60,114 bases of DNA, taken from positions 1-60,114 of the forward strand of contig NZ_CALNWY010000027.1 of NCBI RefSeq assembly GCF_940807255.1, written 5' to 3'. Position 1 is the first letter of the stretch, and each line of letters opens with the position of its first letter. Origin of the DNA: Mixta sp. Marseille-Q2659 (lineage in GTDB: Bacteria > Pseudomonadota > Gammaproteobacteria > Enterobacterales > Enterobacteriaceae). Both the position numbers and the translations under genes were made by a program. The notes below the pieces were generated by a model. The model ran no database searches. It was given only the letters and a program-made list of their open reading frames with translations, and was not told the origin of the DNA. Below, piece by piece: positions 29,145 through 39,282 of this stretch.

Positions 29145-30029
29145 ATGTGGTCAGCCATAAGTCGTCTGTTGAGTGAGCAGTTTGGGAATGCCGAAATAAC
29201 CCAACGTACAGAATTGCCAGCCGGTGAAGTTCATGCCGCCTGGCGGCTCTGTTATGGCGAACATCAGGTATTTGTGAAATGCAACGGTCTGGAGATGCTG
29301 GACGTTTTCACTGCCGAAGCGGATCAGCTGGCGCTGCTGGCACGCAGCCAGACGGTGCGCGTGCCGAAAGTTTACGGCATCGGCGGCGACCGCGATTACA
29401 GCTTTCTGCTGCTGGAATATATTCCGCCGCGGCCGCTGGATGAACAAAGCGCCTTTTTACTCGGCCAGCAGCTGGCCAGGCTGCATCAGTGGAGCGAACA
29501 GCCCCATTTCGGTCTCGATTTCGATAACAATATTACCGCTATGCCGCAGCCCAACGGCTGGGTACGCCGCTGGTCGCGCTCCTTTTCGGAACAGCGCATC
29601 GGCTGGCAGCTCCAGCTGGCGGCAGAAAAAGGCATTCAGTATGGCAACACCGATTTAATTATCGACTGCGTACAGCGCGCGCTGGCCACTCATCACCCGC
29701 AGCCATCGCTGCTGCACGGTGATTTATGGCCGACGAACTGCGCCGGCAGTGAAAACGGCCCCTGGCTTTACGATCCCGCCTGCTACTGGGGCGATCGCGA
29801 ATGCGATCTGGCAATGCTGCCGCACTTGCCCGCGTTGTCGGAAAAAATTCTGGCTGGCTATCAGTCGGTCTGGCCGTTGCCAACAGACTTTGCGCTGCGC
29901 CAGTCGGTTTATCAGCTTTATTATCTGCTAAATCGCGCCAATGTGTTTGGCGGCAGCTGGCTGGCTGAAGCGCAACGTGCGGTGGGCAACCTGCTTGAGC
30001 TGGACGAGCAGGAAAAAAATCGGGCCTGA
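29145..30029 (+). CDS. yniA: Fructosamine kinase family protein YniA
   Basis: 294 residues. Phosphorylates protein- or sugar-bound ketosamines, or ribulosamine, for removal of glycation adducts (family knowledge). Protein-kinase-like fold with HAAWRL, VKCNG, catalytic loop LLHGDLWPTN (Asp near 190) and YDPACYWGDRECDLAML. Near-colinear with E. coli YniA. Its last codons form one arm of the yniB terminator. Confidence 0.92.
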   Translation: MWSAISRLLSEQFGNAEITQRTELPAGEVHAAWRLCYGEHQVFVKCNGLEMLDVFTAEADQLALLARSQTVRVPKVYGIGGDRDYSFLLLEYIPPRPLDEQSAFLLGQQLARLHQWSEQPHFGLDFDNNITAMPQPNGWVRRWSRSFSEQRIGWQLQLAAEKGIQYGNTDLIIDCVQRALATHHPQPSLLHGDLWPTNCAGSENGPWLYDPACYWGDRECDLAMLPHLPALSEKILAGYQSVWPLPTDFALRQSVYQLYYLLNRANVFGGSWLAEAQRAVGNLLELDEQEKNRA

Positions 30030-30048
30030 CGGTAAGGTCAGGCCCGAT
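30013..30048 (-). terminator. Terminator of yniB overlapping the yniA stop
   Basis: ATCGGGCCTGAC/GTCAGGCCCGAT, a 12-bp perfect stem with a 6-base loop, followed on the minus strand by seven T. The left arm covers the yniA TGA. Confidence 0.85.
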
Positions 30049-30055
30049 GCGGGGT

Positions 30056-30592
30056 TCAGATTAAGCCAAGCAGCGACAGAATAAAATAGCCCGCCACGGC
30101 GATAATCACCGGCAGAATATAGAGCGGGAAGATTTGCAGGAAGATAGTATGGCGCGGCACCACAATCTTCTCTTCAAGCTGCTGTCGGCTACGTCCTTCT
30201 TCTCCCTTCGCCCGCTCCAGGATCAGCATATCTTCAATACCTTCCTTGATATGGCGCGACTGGCGCCACATCCGCGCGCCCGAAGCCTGCAGCGCCAGGC
30301 CGACAAAAATCAGAATATAAATCAGCCAGAAGCCGATATTACCGCCACCATTAAAATCGGGCACTGGCGAATTGCGCCAGAAAAAACCGAGAAACGGTGT
30401 ATTAAAGCGGATCATATCGATCATGACATGGACGAAATCAAGCAGCACCGCATCAATGCCAGGCCGCTTTTCGCTGTGTTTAAACATGAAGTTCAGTAGT
30501 GAAACCAGCGTGGAAAGCAGCGCCGGTATAAAAATAATCCAGCCAGCCACGCGTTTGATAATGGCGACACGGCCAGCCTGTTGATAAGTCAT
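30056..30592 (-). CDS. yniB: YniB inner-membrane protein
   Basis: 178 residues starting MTYQQAGRVAIIKRVAGW as in E. coli. Four predicted membrane helices (about 15-38, 55-75, 90-110, 150-175) with a charged cytoplasmic stretch LILERAKGEEGRSRQQLEEKIVVPRHTIFLQ. Function unknown. Convergent with yniA and divergent from hxpB. Confidence 0.9.
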   Translation of the reverse strand: MTYQQAGRVAIIKRVAGWIIFIPALLSTLVSLLNFMFKHSEKRPGIDAVLLDFVHVMIDMIRFNTPFLGFFWRNSPVPDFNGGGNIGFWLIYILIFVGLALQASGARMWRQSRHIKEGIEDMLILERAKGEEGRSRQQLEEKIVVPRHTIFLQIFPLYILPVIIAVAGYFILSLLGLI

Positions 30593-30750
30593 GGTTTCTC
30601 CTTGCACCTGTTGTACGGCAGTAAGTCTACCTGCTGTCAGGAAAAAGCGCCTGAAAAAAGCGGCAACAAAATATTTTATCCTGCAAAGTCAGTCATGCCT
30701 GCTGAAAACCTTCATGCTATGGTAAGACAAAATGTAAAACGGAGCGTTGT

Positions 30751-31422
30751 ATGACTTATACCCGACCTGTACTGGCCGCGATATTTGATATGGATGGCCT
30801 GCTGATTGACTCTGAACCGCTGTGGGATCAGGCTGAACTGGATATTTTCGCCACGCTGAATGTGGATTTGTCGCGCCGGAGCGAACTGCCGGATACGCTG
30901 GGGTTGCGTATCGATCAGGTGGTGCGCATGTGGTATGAAACGCTGCCGTGGAACGGCCCAAGCCAGCAGGAAGTGACCGATCGTATCATCGCTCGCGCTA
31001 TCAACCTGGTGGAAGAAAAAAAACCGCTGCTGCCGGGCGTCGAGCAGGCGCTGCAGCTGTGTCAGGCGCAGGGATTGAAAATCGGCCTGGCCTCCGCTTC
31101 GCCGCTGCATATGCTGGAAAAAGTGATGGCGCTGTTTAACCTGCGCGACTATTTCGATGTGCTGGTTTCGGCAGAAGCGCTGCCCTACAGCAAACCGCAT
31201 CCGCAGGTTTATCTCGATGCGGCGGCGCGCCTGGGTATCGATCCACTTAACTGCGTGACGCTGGAAGACTCCTTTAACGGCATGATTGCCACCAAAGCGG
31301 CGCGTATGCGCTCAATCGTGGTGCCAGCGCCAGAATACCGCGACGATGCGCGCTGGTCGCTGGCGGACGTTAAGCTCGATTCGCTGCTGCAGTTAACGCC
31401 TCAGCATCTGAAAGGTTACTAA
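30751..31422 (+). CDS. hxpB: Hexitol phosphatase B / 2-deoxyglucose-6-phosphatase (YniC)
   Basis: HAD-superfamily hydrolase, 223 residues. Motif I DMDGLLIDSE (nucleophile Asp13, Asp15), cap domain, motif II ASASP, motif III Lys in YSKPHP, motif IV LEDSFNG. In E. coli it dephosphorylates sorbitol-6-P, mannitol-related and 2-deoxyglucose-6-P. Standard length and synteny yniA-yniB-yniC. Confidence 0.93.
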   Translation: MTYTRPVLAAIFDMDGLLIDSEPLWDQAELDIFATLNVDLSRRSELPDTLGLRIDQVVRMWYETLPWNGPSQQEVTDRIIARAINLVEEKKPLLPGVEQALQLCQAQGLKIGLASASPLHMLEKVMALFNLRDYFDVLVSAEALPYSKPHPQVYLDAAARLGIDPLNCVTLEDSFNGMIATKAARMRSIVVPAPEYRDDARWSLADVKLDSLLQLTPQHLKGY

Positions 31423-31429
31423 GGCCGTC

Positions 31430-31465
31430 TCTCCTGCCGTTGCCCGATCGGCAGGAGATGTTTTT
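31430..31465 (+). terminator. Terminator after hxpB
   Basis: TCTCCTGCCG/CGGCAGGAGA 10-bp stem, 9-base loop, then ATG-TTTTT. Confidence 0.8.
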
Positions 31466-31579
31466 CCTTCAGCCATTTCCGTTCGCTTCCTGCTTCTGTT
31501 ACCACGCCCGCGCTTTTGACAAAACGCGCGCTTTTCAGCGCCCTTTTTTCTGCAAATATGATCCGGCATGCAAAATAAA

Positions 31580-31594
31580 TAAAACAGCATTTCA
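31580..31594. promoter_or_regulatory. Possible KdgR-like operator before kduI
   Basis: TAAAACAGCATTTCA resembles the TGAAA-N5/6-TTTCA core of KdgR sites with one mismatch, 94 bp before kduI. KdgR governs kdu genes in pectin-degrading relatives. Weak pattern evidence only. Confidence 0.3.
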
Positions 31595-31687
31595 TTTTTA
31601 TTGAATTCGTATGCCGTCCTGCCTATCATCCTGTAAACGATAAGCGCACCCTACCTTAACCGGTCTTAACATCAGAGAGGCAAAGAT

Positions 31688-32522
31688 ATGCAGGTCCGTC
31701 AAAGCATTCACAGCGACCATGCCCGTCAGCTGGATACGGCTGGCTTACGCCGCGAGTTCCTTATTGAACAGATTTTTACCGCTGACAACTACACCATGAC
31801 CTACAGCCATATTGACCGCATTATCATCGGCGGCGTGATGCCTGTGAGCCAGAGCGTGACCATCGGCAGCGAAGTGGGCAAACAGCTCGGCGTTAGCTAC
31901 TTTCTGGAGCGACGCGAGCTGGGCTTAATTAATATCGGCGGTCCGGGCGTGATTGAAGTGGATGGCAAATCTTGGGAAATCGGCAACGAGCAGGCGCTTT
32001 ACGTCGGCATGGGCGCGCAGTCGGTGGTGTTTAGCAGCGTCGACGCCAGCCGGCGCGCCAAGTTTTATTACAACAGCGCCCCGGCGCATACGCGCTACCC
32101 TGATAAAAAAATCACCCTGGAAGAGGCTTCGCCTACCACGCTGGGCGATGCGGCCACCAGCATTCGCCGCACCATTAATAAATTTATCGTGCCGGACGTG
32201 CTGCCGACCTGTCAGCTCACGATGGGCTTAACAAGCTGGAAGCGGGCAGCCTGTGGAACACCATGCCCCGCCATACGCATGAACGTCGGATGGAAGTCTA
32301 TTTTACTTCGATATGGATGATGAAACCGCTGTGTTTCATATGATGGGCCAGCCGCAGGAGACACGTCACCTGCTGGTTCATAACGAGCAGGCGGTGATTT
32401 CGCCAAGCTGGTCGATTCACGCTGGCGTTGGCACCAAACGCTATACCTTTATCTGGGGTATGGTTGGCGAAAACCAGGTCTTCGACGATATGGATCATGT
32501 CAAGGTCAGTGAACTGCGTTAA
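31688..32522 (+). pseudogene. kduI: 4-deoxy-L-threo-5-hexosulose-uronate ketol-isomerase, two frameshifts
   Basis: Isomerises 5-keto-4-deoxyuronate from pectin or hexuronate breakdown. Reads well to residue about 180 ([36 protein letters not shown]), then shifts at about 32231 (TTAAC|AAGCTGG) and again at about 32307 (TATTTT|AC); single-base losses explain both. The third frame continues [36 protein letters not shown] with the zinc-ligand His/Glu residues to the normal end. With two bases restored the product has 278 residues, exactly the E. coli length. As given it is broken; sequencing error is plausible. kduD follows by 22 bp. Confidence 0.9.
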
Positions 32523-32544
32523 CGGCGAAAACAGGAAGCAAACA

Positions 32545-33306
32545 ATGATACTCAATACGTTTAATCTCGAAGGTAAAGTGGCGCTGATCACCGGTTGCAA
32601 TACCGGCCTGGGCCAAGGAATGGCGGTCGGTCTGGCGCAGGCGGGCTGCGATATTGTCGGCGTCAACCACGCTGGTGCGGATGAGACGCCGTCGCTGGTC
32701 GAAGCGACGGGCCGCCGTTTTACCAACATTAACGCCGATCTGATGGACAGCAGCTGCATCCCGCATGTGGTGGAACAGGCCGTCGCCGCCTATGGCCGTA
32801 TCGATATTCTGGTGAATAACGCCGGGATCATTCGTCGCCAGGATGCAATTGAATTCAGCGAGCAGAACTGGGACGACGTGATGAATATCAACAGCAAGAC
32901 GGTATTCTTCCTGTCGCAGGCGGTGGCGCGCCAGTTTATTAGCCAGGGCAGCGGCGGCAAAATTATCAATATCGCCTCCATGCTCTCTTTCCAGGGCGGC
33001 ATTCGCGTGCCTTCTTATACCGCATCGAAAAGCGCGGTGATGGGCCTGACGCGCCTGATGGCTAATGAGTGGGCGGCGCACAATATCAATGTTAACGCCA
33101 TCGCGCCGGGCTACATGGCGACCAACAATACCGAACAGCTCAGAAATGATGAAGGCCGCAGTCAGGAGATCCTGGGCCGCATTCCGGCCGGACGCTGGGG
33201 CAAACCGGACGATATGATGGGGCCCGTCGTGTTCCTGGCATCAGCCGCTTCTGATTATGTTAACGGCTATACGCTGGCCGTTGACGGCGGCTGGCTGGCC
33301 CGCTAA
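32545..33306 (+). CDS. kduD: 2-dehydro-3-deoxy-D-gluconate 5-dehydrogenase
   Basis: Short-chain dehydrogenase, 253 residues. NAD-binding TGCNTGLGQG near 16-25, NNAG near 92, catalytic Ser in IASMLSFQGG and YTASK near 155. Interconverts 2,5-diketo-3-deoxygluconate and KDG after KduI, feeding pectin/hexuronate carbon to the KDG pathway. Inserted with kduI between hxpB and ydjM relative to E. coli, suggesting a plant-carbohydrate adaptation. Confidence 0.92.
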   Translation: MILNTFNLEGKVALITGCNTGLGQGMAVGLAQAGCDIVGVNHAGADETPSLVEATGRRFTNINADLMDSSCIPHVVEQAVAAYGRIDILVNNAGIIRRQDAIEFSEQNWDDVMNINSKTVFFLSQAVARQFISQGSGGKIINIASMLSFQGGIRVPSYTASKSAVMGLTRLMANEWAAHNINVNAIAPGYMATNNTEQLRNDEGRSQEILGRIPAGRWGKPDDMMGPVVFLASAASDYVNGYTLAVDGGWLAR

Positions 33307-33312
33307 GCCTGA

Positions 33313-33337
33313 CCGGACGGGGCCAGGCTCCGTCCGG
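33313..33337 (+). terminator. Stem-loop after kduD
   Basis: CCGGACGG/CCGTCCGG 8-bp stem 6 bp past the stop codon. Only a weak T-rich stretch follows, so termination is probable rather than certain. Confidence 0.5.
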
Positions 33338-33393
33338 CATTCACTTTTGGTTACAGCGTCACAACTTCCATTCTACTGGATAAATCCCCTATA

Positions 33394-33409
33394 CTGGATA
33401 CATTGACAG
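33394..33409 (+). promoter_or_regulatory. LexA box before ydjM
   Basis: CTGGATACATTGACAG matches CTGT-N8-ACAG with one mismatch. A second, weaker LexA-like element CTGGATAAATCCCCTA lies 18 bp upstream (33376-33391). E. coli ydjM is a known SOS gene with tandem boxes. Confidence 0.65.
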
Positions 33410-33430
33410 TTATGTACCCAGGTTATCTCC

Positions 33431-34006
33431 ATGACGGCCGAAGGCCACGTTATTTTCGCCATTGCCAGCGCTATTTTTGCCAAGCGCGCTGAGCTGACGC
33501 CAGAGCTGGCTAACGGCGACTGGTGGCATATTATTCCGGCGGTGCTGCTGACCTGCCTGCTGCCCGATATTGACCATCCACGCTCCACGCTCGGCCAGCG
33601 TTTTCGCTGGATTTCGCAGCCCATTGCGCGCGCCTTCGGCCATCGCGGTTTTACGCATAGCCTGCTGGCGGTGCTGGGCGGCATCGCGCTGCTTAAGTTC
33701 AACCTGCCGCACGACTGGCCTGTACCCGGCGATGCGCTGCATGGCATGGTGCTGGGTTACCTGAGCCATATCGCCGCCGATATGTTAACGCCTGCGGGCG
33801 TGCCGCTGCTCTGGCCGTGTCGCTGGCGCTTTCGCTTGCCGCTTCTGACACCACGGGCGGGAAACCAGCTGGAACGGCTGTTTTGCCTCGCTTTGGTGGC
33901 GGGCGCACTGTGGTTTCCGCCAGATATGCCCCATTTTGGTGCCGACGGCTGGCCAGCCAAACTGATAAACAACGTGCAATTTGGCATAAGTCGCCTAATA
34001 AACTAG
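33431..34006 (+). CDS. ydjM: YdjM, SOS-induced inner-membrane metal-dependent hydrolase
   Basis: 191 residues, DUF457 family. Four or so membrane segments with the conserved metal-ligand motifs HVIFA near the N-terminus, LPDIDHPRS, HRGFTHSLLAV and HIAADML. Similar proteins include E. coli YdjM and archaeal or bacterial LexA-regulated hydrolases. Reaction unknown. Preceded by LexA-like boxes. Confidence 0.88.
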   Translation: MTAEGHVIFAIASAIFAKRAELTPELANGDWWHIIPAVLLTCLLPDIDHPRSTLGQRFRWISQPIARAFGHRGFTHSLLAVLGGIALLKFNLPHDWPVPGDALHGMVLGYLSHIAADMLTPAGVPLLWPCRWRFRLPLLTPRAGNQLERLFCLALVAGALWFPPDMPHFGADGWPAKLINNVQFGISRLIN

Positions 34007-34105
34007 CAAAATGCGCTATTTTCAGGCGAAAATCGGCAAAAAGTTATAATCCATTCCATTTGGTTCTAATAACGCACTTCTCTGTCCTGATACCATGCCG
34101 CTAGT

Positions 34106-34124
34106 AGCGCAGCCTTGCTGCGCT
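34106..34124 (+). other. Hairpin in the tcyP leader
   Basis: AGCGCAG-CCTTG-CTGCGCT forms a perfect 7-bp stem between ydjM and tcyP. A related motif, TGTAGCGCAACCT, recurs near 34169. It could end ydjM transcription (no T-run) or act in tcyP control; unresolved. Confidence 0.35.
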
Positions 34125-34196
34125 GATAAAAACTCTTCTTCCTGCCCTACAGCCAGAAATTTCCTCTGCTGTAGCGCAACCTCATGGAGAAAAAAA

Positions 34197-35588
34197 ATGA
34201 CGGTCCCACTTATTCTTAATATTTTGACGTTTATCGTCCTGCTGGTGGTGTTATCCAGGCTTGGCCGCAACGGCTGGAGCCTGTCGAAAAAGGTACTGGT
34301 TGGTCTGGTTATGGGCGTGCTGTTCGGTCTGGCACTCCAGCTTATTTATGGTGACAGCGCGCCGGTGCTGAAAGAATCGATCGGCTGGTTCAATGTGGTG
34401 GGCAACGGTTACGTTCAGCTGCTGCAGATGATTGTTATGCCGCTGGTCTTCGTCTCCATTCTCAGCGCGGTCGCCCGTCTGCATAACGCCTCCTCCCTCG
34501 GAAAAATCAGCGTTCTGACCATTGGCGTACTGCTGTTTACCACGGCGATTGCCGCGCTGGTTGGCGTGTTTGTTACCACGTTGTTCGGCCTGACGGCGGA
34601 AGGTCTGGTGCAGGGCGCACAGGAAACCGCACGCCTGTCGGCGATTCAGTCAAACTACGCCGGTAAGGTTGCCGACCTCAGCGCGCCGCAGATGCTGCTG
34701 TCGTTTATTCCGAAAAATCCGTTTGCTGACCTGGCAGGCGCTAACCCGACTTCCATCATCAGCGTGGTCATTTTTGCCGCTTTCCTCGGCGTCGCGGCGC
34801 TGCATTTGCTGAAAGATGATAAAGAGAAAGGCGAACGCGTTCTGAAAGCGATCGACATCTTACAGCTGTGGGTTATGAAGCTGGTGCGCCTGATTATGAA
34901 ACTGACGCCGTATGGCGTGCTGGCGCTGATGACCAAGGTGGTCGCCGGTTCCAACCTGCAGGACATCATCAAGCTCGGCGGCTTTGTGGTAGCTTCTTAT
35001 CTGGGCCTGGCGATTATGTTCGGCGTCCATGCGCTGCTGCTGTCGGTCAACGGCATCAATCCGCTGCGCTTTTTCCGCAAAGTCTGGCCGGTGATTACCT
35101 TTGCCTTCACCAGCCGTTCCAGCGCCGCCAGCATTCCGCTAAACGTGGAAGCGCAGACGCAGCGCCTGGGCGTACCGGAATCTATCGCCAGCTTCTCCGC
35201 CTCGTTCGGTGCGACTATTGGTCAGAACGGCTGCGCCGGTCTCTATCCGACGATGCTGGCGGTTATGGTCGCCCCTACACTGGGCATTAACCCGCTCGAT
35301 CCGGTATGGATTGCTACGCTGGTCGGTATTGTGACCCTCAGCTCTGCCGGTGTGGCAGGCGTTGGCGGCGGCGCAACCTTTGCCGCGCTGATCGTGCTGC
35401 CTGCTATGGGTCTGCCGGTAACGCTGGTTGCCCTGCTTATCTCAATCGAACCGCTGATTGATATGGGCCGCACCGCGCTGAACGTAAACGGCGCGATGAC
35501 CGCCGGTTCGCTGACCAGCCACTGGCTGAGACAGACGGACAAAACGCTGTTCAACAGCGATGAGCCGCAGGAGTTGGTACATCGTTAA
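34197..35588 (+). CDS. tcyP: L-cystine transporter TcyP (YdjN)
   Basis: Sodium/dicarboxylate-symporter (DAACS) family carrier of cystine in the inner membrane, 463 residues as in E. coli. Multiple membrane helices; re-entrant loop signatures [13 protein letters not shown] and [14 protein letters not shown], and [19 protein letters not shown] near the end. Start at 34197 (MTVPLILNI) with GGAGA upstream. CysB dependence is known in E. coli but no site was identified here. Confidence 0.95.
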   Translation: MTVPLILNILTFIVLLVVLSRLGRNGWSLSKKVLVGLVMGVLFGLALQLIYGDSAPVLKESIGWFNVVGNGYVQLLQMIVMPLVFVSILSAVARLHNASSLGKISVLTIGVLLFTTAIAALVGVFVTTLFGLTAEGLVQGAQETARLSAIQSNYAGKVADLSAPQMLLSFIPKNPFADLAGANPTSIISVVIFAAFLGVAALHLLKDDKEKGERVLKAIDILQLWVMKLVRLIMKLTPYGVLALMTKVVAGSNLQDIIKLGGFVVASYLGLAIMFGVHALLLSVNGINPLRFFRKVWPVITFAFTSRSSAASIPLNVEAQTQRLGVPESIASFSASFGATIGQNGCAGLYPTMLAVMVAPTLGINPLDPVWIATLVGIVTLSSAGVAGVGGGATFAALIVLPAMGLPVTLVALLISIEPLIDMGRTALNVNGAMTAGSLTSHWLRQTDKTLFNSDEPQELVHR

Positions 35589-35596
35589 TCCATTAA

Positions 35597-35620
35597 GGGC
35601 TGGATATTCCAGCCCTTTTT
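35597..35620 (+). terminator. Terminator after tcyP
   Basis: GGGCTGG-ATATT-CCAGCCC followed by TTTTTATTTT. Confidence 0.9.
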
Positions 35621-35721
35621 ATTTTGCTTCCTGCCCGCCCTGCTAATCCTCTCTGCTTCTTCCTCGCCTGCGCGATATAACACAAATCCCTGTAAAATCC
35701 AGGCGTACCTAAAGTGCTGTT

Positions 35722-35728
35722 CTATAGT
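35722..35728 (+). promoter_or_regulatory. Possible sigma-S type -10 element of katE
   Basis: CTATAGT differs by one base from the CTATACT preferred by RpoS and lies 38 bp before the katE start. katE is RpoS-dependent in E. coli. Weak evidence. Confidence 0.35.
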
Positions 35729-35766
35729 TAATGGAGACTTGAACGACATCAACAGGAGCAATGCTA

Positions 35767-38031
35767 ATGTCGAAAGAAACTGATAATAAGGAACTGAGCC
35801 ACAGCGCACCGGCTACAGGGCCTGAATCCGCTAAACCTGGTCTGGACTCTTTGGCCCCTGAGGATGGATCCCATAAGCCTTCCCCTGAACCGACGCCGCC
35901 GGGCAAACAGCCGACCGCGCCGGGCAGCCTGAAGTCTCCCGATACGCGTAACGCGAAAATCGATCAGCTGGACGCGCACCGTAAAGGCGGCGAAAACTTT
36001 CCGCTGACCACCAATCAGGGTACGCGCATTGCTAACGATCAGAACTCACTGAAGGCAGGCACGCGCGGCCCAACGCTGCTGGAAGATTTTATTATGCGTG
36101 AAAAAATCACGCATTTTGACCACGAGCGTATCCCGGAACGTATCGTTCACGCACGTGGCTCCGCAGCACACGGCTACTTCCAGCCCTATCGCTCTATGAG
36201 CGAAATTACCAAAGCGGATTTCCTGCGCGATCCCGATCAGATTACGCCGGTCTTTGTACGTTTCTCTACGGTTCAGGGCGGCGCGGGCTCCGCCGACACC
36301 GTGCGCGACATTCGCGGCTTCGCCACCAAATTTTATACCCAGGAAGGCGTCTTCGACCTGGTTGGCAACAATACACCAGTCTTCTTTATTCAGGACGCGC
36401 ATAAGTTTCCTGACTTTGTCCATGCGGTAAAACCGGAGCCGCATAATGAGATACCGCAGGGACAAAGCGCGCATGATACCTTCTGGGACTACGTCTCCCT
36501 GCAGCCGGAAACGCTGCATAACGTCATCTGGGCGATGTCCGATCGCGGTATTCCTCGTAGCTATCGCACGATGGAAGGTTTCGGCATCCATACCTTCCGC
36601 ATGATTAATGCCGAAGGGAAAGCGACCTTTGTGCGTTTCCACTGGAAGCCGGTTGCAGGCAAAGCGTCGCTGCTGTGGGATGAAGCGCAGAAGCTGACCG
36701 GACGCGATCCTGACTTCCACCGTCGTGACTTATGGGAGGCGATCGAAGCGGGTGACTATCCGGAATATGAACTGGGCGTGCAGCTGATCCCGGAAGCCGA
36801 CGAATTTAAGTTTGATTTTGACCTGCTGGACGCCACCAAGCTGATCCCGGAAGAGCTGGTGCCGGTCGAGCTGATCGGCAAAATGGTGCTGAACCGCAAC
36901 CCAGACAACTTCTTTGCGGAAACCGAACAGGTGGCTTTCCATCCGGGCCATATTGTTCCCGGACTGGATTTCACTAACGATCCGCTGCTGCAGGGCCGCC
37001 TGTTCTCCTATACCGACACGCAGATCAGCCGTCTCGGCGGCCCTAACTTCCATGAAATTCCCATTAACCGCCCTGTCTGCCCTTACCACAACTTCCAGCG
37101 CCAGGGCATGCACCGGATGGATATCGATACCAATCCGGCGAACTACGAGCCGAACTCCATTAACGATAACTGGCCGCGCGAAACGCCGCCGCAACCGCGA
37201 CGCGGCGGTTTTGAAAGCTATCAGGAGCGTATCGAAGGGCATAAAGTACGCGAACGCAGCCCCTCTTTCGGCGAATACTATTCGCAGCCGCGCCTGTTCT
37301 GGCTAAGCCAGACGCCGGTTGAACAGCAGCATATTATCGAGGCTTTCTCGTTTGAGCTGGGCAAGGTGGCGCGCGCCTATATTCGCGAACGTGTGGTCGA
37401 TCACCTGCTGCATATCGATGTGTCGCTGGCTCACGGCGTCGCGCAAAACTTAGGTATCGCGCTCTCCGATGAGAAGCTACATACCGCGCCGCCTAAAGAT
37501 GTCAACGGTCTGAGAAAAGACGCCAGCCTGAGCCTTTACGCTGTCTCCAACGGCAATATCAAAGGACGCCAGGTGGCGCTGCTGCTCAGCGACGGCGTAA
37601 AAGCGGCCGATGTGCTGGCGATTCTGCAAGAGCTGAAAGCCCACGGCGTTCACGGCAAGCTGCTGGCGGCGCATATGGGCCAGGTGCGCGCCGACGACGG
37701 CTCCAGCCTGCCGATTGACGGCACCTTCAGCGGTCTGCCATCGGTCACGGTCGATGCGGTCATCGTGCCGGACGGCAATATCGATGCGCTGCTGCTGAGC
37801 GGCGACGCCCGTTATTATCTGCTGGAAGCCTATAAGCATCTGAAGGTTATCGGTCTGAGCGGCGACGCGCGTCGCTTTAAGGCGCAGTTTGGCCTCGGCG
37901 ACGATGAGCCGGAAGAGGGCCTGATTGAGGATGTGAAGGCGGAAGGCGTGCTGATGAGCGAATTTATCTCGGCGCTCGGTGCCCATCGCATCTGGTCGCG
38001 CAGCCAGAAAGCGCTGAGCGTACCCGCCTGA
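35767..38031 (+). CDS. katE: Catalase HPII
   Basis: Large-subunit clade 2 catalase with a C-terminal flavodoxin-like domain, 754 residues (E. coli 753). Catalytic His128 in [12 protein letters not shown], Asn in [10 protein letters not shown], proximal Tyr in [14 protein letters not shown]; the extended N-terminal arm [15 protein letters not shown] and the C-terminal domain from about 590 are typical. ATG 35767 is preferred to the ATG six bases upstream because AGGAG is then eight bases away. Between tcyP and osmE as in E. coli, minus the chb operon. Confidence 0.97.
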   Translation: MSKETDNKELSHSAPATGPESAKPGLDSLAPEDGSHKPSPEPTPPGKQPTAPGSLKSPDTRNAKIDQLDAHRKGGENFPLTTNQGTRIANDQNSLKAGTRGPTLLEDFIMREKITHFDHERIPERIVHARGSAAHGYFQPYRSMSEITKADFLRDPDQITPVFVRFSTVQGGAGSADTVRDIRGFATKFYTQEGVFDLVGNNTPVFFIQDAHKFPDFVHAVKPEPHNEIPQGQSAHDTFWDYVSLQPETLHNVIWAMSDRGIPRSYRTMEGFGIHTFRMINAEGKATFVRFHWKPVAGKASLLWDEAQKLTGRDPDFHRRDLWEAIEAGDYPEYELGVQLIPEADEFKFDFDLLDATKLIPEELVPVELIGKMVLNRNPDNFFAETEQVAFHPGHIVPGLDFTNDPLLQGRLFSYTDTQISRLGGPNFHEIPINRPVCPYHNFQRQGMHRMDIDTNPANYEPNSINDNWPRETPPQPRRGGFESYQERIEGHKVRERSPSFGEYYSQPRLFWLSQTPVEQQHIIEAFSFELGKVARAYIRERVVDHLLHIDVSLAHGVAQNLGIALSDEKLHTAPPKDVNGLRKDASLSLYAVSNGNIKGRQVALLLSDGVKAADVLAILQELKAHGVHGKLLAAHMGQVRADDGSSLPIDGTFSGLPSVTVDAVIVPDGNIDALLLSGDARYYLLEAYKHLKVIGLSGDARRFKAQFGLGDDEPEEGLIEDVKAEGVLMSEFISALGAHRIWSRSQKALSVPA

Positions 38032-38040
38032 TAAGTCTGA

Positions 38041-38067
38041 GGCGGGCCGTTCGGTCCGCCCTTTTTC
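38041..38067 (+). terminator. Terminator after katE
   Basis: GGCGGGCC/GGTCCGCC stem followed by CTTTTTC, seven bases after the stop region. Confidence 0.85.
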
Positions 38068-38194
38068 TTCATAATTCCCCCGCCGCGTTAAGAAAACGTT
38101 AAGCCTGGTAAGTAAGCGCAAAACCTGCGCGATCCTGCTTGTTTTTTCCCGTGTTCAGGTCAATCCTGCTGTCAGTTAATGCAGGAGAATTACC

Positions 38195-38596
38195 ATGAAA
38201 AAGGTTATCGCATCGCTACTTGCCCTGACGCTGGCCGCGCCGTTAATGGCTTTTGCCCATCCGGGCGGCGGACCGGGGCCAGGATGGCATCACGGCGGCC
38301 CTGACCGCGGCGGACACGGCTGGGGACGCCCTGCGCCTTTCCGCGTTTTGCCGGAAGCAGCAACGGCCGTACTGATTGGCGGCCTGACCTACTATCTGCT
38401 GAACGGCAACTATTATCAGCGCCAGGGGGACACTTACGTGGTGGCGCAGCCGCCGGTTGAACATGTGGTAAGGGTAGATAGCGCCATGCGCGCGCTCGAC
38501 TACAACGGACGGCGCTACTATGTGCAGGATGGGCATTACTACGAACGAAATATTGACGGCGAATATCTCGAAGTGCCGCGTCCGCCGGGTCTGTAA
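38195..38596 (+). CDS. Exported DUF6515-like protein
   Basis: 133 residues. Signal peptide MKKVIASLLALTLAAPLMAFA, a Gly/His/Pro-rich stretch (HPGGGPGPGWHHGGPDRGGHGWG), then a hydrophobic segment TAVLIGGLTYYLLNG and a Tyr-rich repeat region (YYQRQGDTYVVAQPP, RRYYVQDGHYYERNIDGEYLEVP) of the RcnB/DUF6515 kind. Probably cell-envelope located; function unknown. GGAGAATTACC precedes the ATG. Confidence 0.65.
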   Translation: MKKVIASLLALTLAAPLMAFAHPGGGPGPGWHHGGPDRGGHGWGRPAPFRVLPEAATAVLIGGLTYYLLNGNYYQRQGDTYVVAQPPVEHVVRVDSAMRALDYNGRRYYVQDGHYYERNIDGEYLEVPRPPGL

Positions 38597-38621
38597 AAGG
38601 TGTACGGCGCGTTAAAACAGC

Positions 38622-38647
38622 GGAGGCGGCCTGAAAAGGCCGCCTCC
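38622..38647. terminator. Terminator between DUF6515-like gene and osmE
   Basis: GGAGGCGGCC/GGCCGCCTCC perfect 10-bp stem, 6-base loop, between convergent genes; T-rich on both sides only weakly. Confidence 0.7.
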
Positions 38648-38665
38648 GTTAATTCTCATCAGGCC

Positions 38666-39001
38666 TTACTGATTGGCCTGCGGGTCGGTATCGTACTCTT
38701 TACAGCTCTGGAAGCCGTAATTCATTACGCGGCCGGTATCGTTATAGCTGACAAAGTAAGTCTGTGGCTTGCCATCACGCTCGCCCAGCACATAGGTCTG
38801 GCAGGTGCCGCGCGCATGTACCATGGTAATTTCAGTAGACGCCGGACCAGCTACCTGACGAACCTGATCGCGGGTCATGCCTTTTTTCACATCCTTAACA
38901 ACCGGCTGTGTAACATAGCTTTCCGCGCGATCGTAGGCGGTACAGCCAGACAACACCGCCAAAGCCACTGCCGCACCAATAAATCCTGTGAATTTTTTCA
39001 T
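38666..39001 (-). CDS. osmE: Osmotically inducible lipoprotein OsmE
   Basis: 111 residues, SmpA/OmlA (BamE-like) fold. Lipobox LSGC with Cys20; mature region [46 protein letters not shown], and EYDTDPQA, nearly colinear with E. coli OsmE. GAGGAA eight bases before ATG 39001 selects this start over the in-frame ATG at 39016. Confidence 0.95.
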   Translation of the reverse strand: MKKFTGFIGAAVALAVLSGCTAYDRAESYVTQPVVKDVKKGMTRDQVRQVAGPASTEITMVHARGTCQTYVLGERDGKPQTYFVSYNDTGRVMNYGFQSCKEYDTDPQANQ

Positions 39002-39282
39002 CTTTATGTTCCTCATTTATTGTCCATGTCGAATAAGCCTGGAACATAACTGCTGTTTTATCAAATTTATGGCGCACATTTATCCGCTTTCAGCCGACGC
39101 CGTTTTAACGACGCGCGACGGCCGTTGCCAGAGGGAACTATTACAGACAAAAACCATAGGGCGACGGGGTTCTGGTCCGTATAATCGCGCCGCCTGCGAG
39201 CTGCAGGGGCGACGCAGATCGAAGAAACCTGCGCACTTTACGCTTCACGCCATTTAATTCCTGACAGGGAGAAAAGACATTC

